NCBI RefSeq assembly: GCF_000381765.1 | Contig: NZ_KB907075.1 | Span: forward strand, 248,001-312,000 | Source: [Zimmermannella] faecalis ATCC 13722 | Lineage (GTDB): Bacteria > Actinomycetota > Actinomycetes > Actinomycetales > Microbacteriaceae | Direction: 5' to 3' | Length of the DNA stretch: 64,000 nucleotides | Part shown: positions 61,683 through 64,000 of the stretch, one piece after another | Layout of the letters: every line of letters starts with the position of its first letter | How positions within the stretch are numbered: the stretch's first letter is position 1 | The notes under the pieces: model-generated | What the model was told of the DNA's origin: nothing | The model's input: only the letters and a program-made list of their open reading frames with translations | Databases searched by the model: none | Program-made: the position numbers and the translations under genes

Positions 61683-63584
61683 CTAGATGAGCGGCTCGTC
61701 GTCGCGCTCGACCCGGCGCTCGTACTCTTCGCGGCGCATCCGTGCCTCGTATTCGCGCAGTTCGCGGCGCGAGGGGAGCGAGCGGGTGGTGTTGCGCAGG
61801 GCCGACTGCACGAGTTCGGCCTCGGGCGATGCCTGCGAAGTTGAGGCGACGGCGGCGCTCGGGTCGGCCTGCACCTCTTCGAGCAGCGTGCCGTGCTCTT
61901 CGGCGAACTTCTCGGCGCCGGCGGCGCGGCGGGCGTGGCGGTGGAGTTCGGCGGAGTGGCGGCCGCGGGTGCCGTCGATGCGGCGGATGAGCGGGCCGGC
62001 GAACGTCTCGAGCTCGGGGAGGCGCCAGAGCAGCGCGCCGCCGAAGTAGACGGCGGCCATCGAGAATCCGGCGACGGCGCAGGTGACGAGCGCGTGGAAG
62101 ATGCCGCCGCGGGCGTAGCCACCCGTCGTGTATCCGCCCATGGCCCACATGAGGGCGATGCCGACGATGGCTGCGGGCACCATGAGCACGAAGAACTTCG
62201 CGGTCGAGATGGCGATCGAACGCCCCTCGATCGAGCCGAGGCGGCGGCGCAGCACGAACGACTGCAGCACGAACCGGCAGCACGTGATGAACGACTGCAC
62301 GAGCACGAGCGAGACGACGATGTGTTCGATCGGCACGAGCCAGGCGACGAGGCCGATGAGCGCGAGCTGCACGGGCGACGTGTACGCGTAGAGGAGGAAC
62401 ACGCTCTTCGTGTCTTCGAACGCGTAGAACACGCGTTGCACGTAGTAGAGCAGCGAGTACGCGAGCAGGCCGATGAGCGCGGCCGACAGCACGAGGGCGA
62501 GCGCCTCGAGGCCCGCCTCGTTCGCGTCGAAGATGCGCGCGAAGGCGGGGGAAATGATGATGAGCGAGGCCGCACAGAACACCATGAACAGCGAGATCGA
62601 GCGGGCGCCGCGAGAGAAGTCTTCGACGACCGAGTCGGTGTCGTGCGCGGCGGCCTTCTTGCTCAGCGACGTGAACATTGTCGTCGTGAGCGAGACCGTG
62701 ATGATCGAGTGCGGCAGCATGAAGATCATCCACGCGTTTTGCAGCGCGGCGAGCGACGCCGCGGTTCCGAACGCGACGTTCGCGCCGAGGGTCTCGATCC
62801 AGCCCGTGAGCTGCACGATGATGAGCACACCGAACGACCAGCCGGCGAGCTTGCCGATGCGGCCGAGGCCGGTGCCGCGGAAGTGGAAGTCGGGGCGGTA
62901 CGCGAAGCCGGCGCGCTTGAGGAAGAAGAACAGCACGACGGCCTGCACGACGACGCCGAGGGTCGTGCCGCCGCCGAGCAGGGCGATCATGCCGGGCGTC
63001 CAGTCTTCGATCACTCGCGAGCCGGTCGCGTCGGCGCCGAACACGACGCCGAACAGCGCGAGCACGCCGATCGCGATGATGTTGTTCAGCGCGGGCGCCC
63101 AGGCGAAGGGCGCGAAGATCGAGCGGGCGTTGAGGATCTCGGAGAGCACGGCGTAGAGGCCGTAGAAGAAGACCTGCGGTATGCACCAGTACGCGAACGC
63201 GATGACGAGCCCGAGCTGCTCGGGCGTGAGCGTGATGCCGTAGATCCAGGCGAGCACGGGCGCGCCAATGGTGAGGATGATCGTGAGGCCGGCGAGCGCC
63301 GAGATCGCGAGGGTGAGCAGCCGGTTGACGTAGACGCGCCCGCCGTCTTCGCGTTTCGTCGCGCGAATGATCTGCGGCACGAGCACGGCGTTGAGCAGGC
63401 CGCCCGAGATGAGCGCGTAGACGTTCGAGGGCAGCGAGTTCGCGTTCGCGAACGCGTCGGCCGAGGCTGACCCGACGAGGCCGATCGTGCCCGCGAGCAC
63501 GATCGCCTTGACGAACCCGAGCACGCGCGAAACGAGCGTGCCCGAGGCGAGAATCAGGCTGGTGCGGCCGAGCGATGCTGCCAT
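61683..63584 (-). CDS. murJ: Lipid II flippase MurJ (MviN)
   Basis: 633 residues with about 14 membrane helices and the MurJ signatures RTSLILASGTLVSRVLGFVKAIVL, ALISGGLLNAVLVPQI and SAALIGLLAYSLLYYVQRVFYAFEDTKSV. It flips lipid II across the membrane for RodA/PBP to use. The last about 90 residues are a cytoplasmic, Arg/Ala/Glu-rich tail, without the pseudokinase domain seen in mycobacterial MurJ. It lies 16 bases after the DUF6049-like gene. Confidence 0.95.
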   Translation of the reverse strand: MAASLGRTSLILASGTLVSRVLGFVKAIVLAGTIGLVGSASADAFANANSLPSNVYALISGGLLNAVLVPQIIRATKREDGGRVYVNRLLTLAISALAGLTIILTIGAPVLAWIYGITLTPEQLGLVIAFAYWCIPQVFFYGLYAVLSEILNARSIFAPFAWAPALNNIIAIGVLALFGVVFGADATGSRVIEDWTPGMIALLGGGTTLGVVVQAVVLFFFLKRAGFAYRPDFHFRGTGLGRIGKLAGWSFGVLIIVQLTGWIETLGANVAFGTAASLAALQNAWMIFMLPHSIITVSLTTTMFTSLSKKAAAHDTDSVVEDFSRGARSISLFMVFCAASLIIISPAFARIFDANEAGLEALALVLSAALIGLLAYSLLYYVQRVFYAFEDTKSVFLLYAYTSPVQLALIGLVAWLVPIEHIVVSLVLVQSFITCCRFVLQSFVLRRRLGSIEGRSIAISTAKFFVLMVPAAIVGIALMWAMGGYTTGGYARGGIFHALVTCAVAGFSMAAVYFGGALLWRLPELETFAGPLIRRIDGTRGRHSAELHRHARRAAGAEKFAEEHGTLLEEVQADPSAAVASTSQASPEAELVQSALRNTTRSLPSRRELREYEARMRREEYERRVERDDEPLI

Positions 63585-63600
63585 GCTGTCGTGGTACCGC

Positions 63601-64000
63601 CTACGTTGTCGGGGAGTCTGGGGTTACGGGTTTTGGCGCCGCGGAGTCTGGGGTTGCGGGCTCTGGAACGGTACCCGATTCCCGGTGGCGGCGGCGGCGG
63701 AGCATGCGCCACGTGCCGAAGCCGATGAGGGCGGCCACGAGCACGAAGCCGAGCACGATGGCGATGTTTTCCATGTCGGCGTGCACGTTCACGACGAAGC
63801 TGCCGGTGCTCGGGAGCTGCACCGCGTCGCCCGCCCACAGGGTGATGCTGAGCCCGCTCGTGCCGTTCGCGATCGCCTCGACGGGGATCTGGGCGCGCGC
63901 GGCAGAGTTCGGCTCGACGGTGACCGTGGTCGACGAGTTCACGCGCAGGTGCCCGGTCGTCGCGCGGGCCTCGACCCGCACCGTGACGGTGCGGTTGGTC
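63601..64000 (-). CDS. DUF6049-type secreted/membrane protein, C-terminal end (partial)
   Basis: The frame is open to the window edge, with about 133 residues seen. The visible part is a beta-rich outside segment (NRTVTVRVEARATTGHLRVNSSTTVTVEPNSAARAQIPVEA), one membrane helix (NIAIVLGFVLVAALIGFGTWRML), a basic stop and a Thr/Pro-rich cytoplasmic tail (TPDSAAPKPVTPDSP). This end matches the DUF6049 family that usually precedes murJ in actinobacteria. The start is beyond base 64000. Confidence 0.8.
   Translation of the reverse strand, partial: TNRTVTVRVEARATTGHLRVNSSTTVTVEPNSAARAQIPVEAIANGTSGLSITLWAGDAVQLPSTGSFVVNVHADMENIAIVLGFVLVAALIGFGTWRMLRRRRHRESGTVPEPATPDSAAPKPVTPDSPTT

Overview
The window is a 64-kb piece of a high-GC actinobacterial chromosome that spans the replication origin. 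Gene content and order point to the Micrococcales, most likely the family Microbacteriaceae: fhaA-fhaB-pstP-rodA-pbpA-pknA-pknB, crgA, gyrA-gyrB-DUF721-recF-dnaN-oriC-dnaA, rpmH-rnpA-yidD-yidC-jag-rsmG-parA-parB, trxA-trxB and murJ. The family is inferred from gene order and protein signatures only. No rRNA is present.

Layout. 1-8.7 kb: an operon for cell-wall growth and Ser/Thr phospho-signalling (FHA proteins, PP2C phosphatase, RodA/FtsW, class B PBP, two PASTA kinases), each gene overlapping the next by a few bases up to pknA. 8.7-13.4 kb: a 58-residue membrane protein, a class E sortase divergent from crgA across only 31 bp, a rhomboid protease, a cyclophilin, a membrane-anchored helical protein and a NUDIX hydrolase. 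13.5-30.2 kb is the accessory, catabolic part. It holds an SDR, an AraC regulator and a StyA/EthD/StyB flavin monooxygenase set. Next comes an operon of peptide-type ABC transporter, NylC-like N-terminal-nucleophile hydrolase, PaiB-like protein and C45 acyltransferase-like enzyme, divergent from a LacI regulator. It ends with metQNI plus an aldo/keto reductase. 30.3-37.5 kb: an iron-box-linked siderophore-interacting protein, a paired fluoride channel, a dicarboxylate symporter, a TetR/membrane-protein pair with a clear operator, an AraC/VOC pair, a gene-remnant scar, tRNA-Ala and tRNA-Ile. 37.6-50.9 kb: the gyrA-to-jag origin core, with oriC between dnaN and dnaA and more DnaA boxes between dnaA and rpmH. 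54.8-64 kb: rsmG, parA, parB, a D-Ala-D-Ala ligase family protein, an aminotransferase, trxA, trxB, murJ and the end of a DUF6049-type protein.

The most striking element is the 3.9-kb stretch at 50.9-54.8 kb, between jag and rsmG, where few or no bases would be expected. It has no credible gene. It carries 23 copies of the ParB-binding parS palindrome (GTTTCACGTGAAAC; 12 perfect, 10 with one mismatch, one with two), mostly spaced 148-153 bp apart. Each sits at the same place in a diverged tandem repeat of about 151 bp. It looks like a compact chromosomal centromere array, about 5 kb from oriC and directly upstream of rsmG-parA-parB.

How the parts fit: the origin, the segregation machinery (ParA, ParB, parS array), the gyrase/DnaA/DnaN/RecF set and the growth/division set (RodA, PBP, CrgA, PknA/B, MurJ) form one ori-proximal block. 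The catabolic cluster and the gene scar beside the tRNAs look like later accessory changes.
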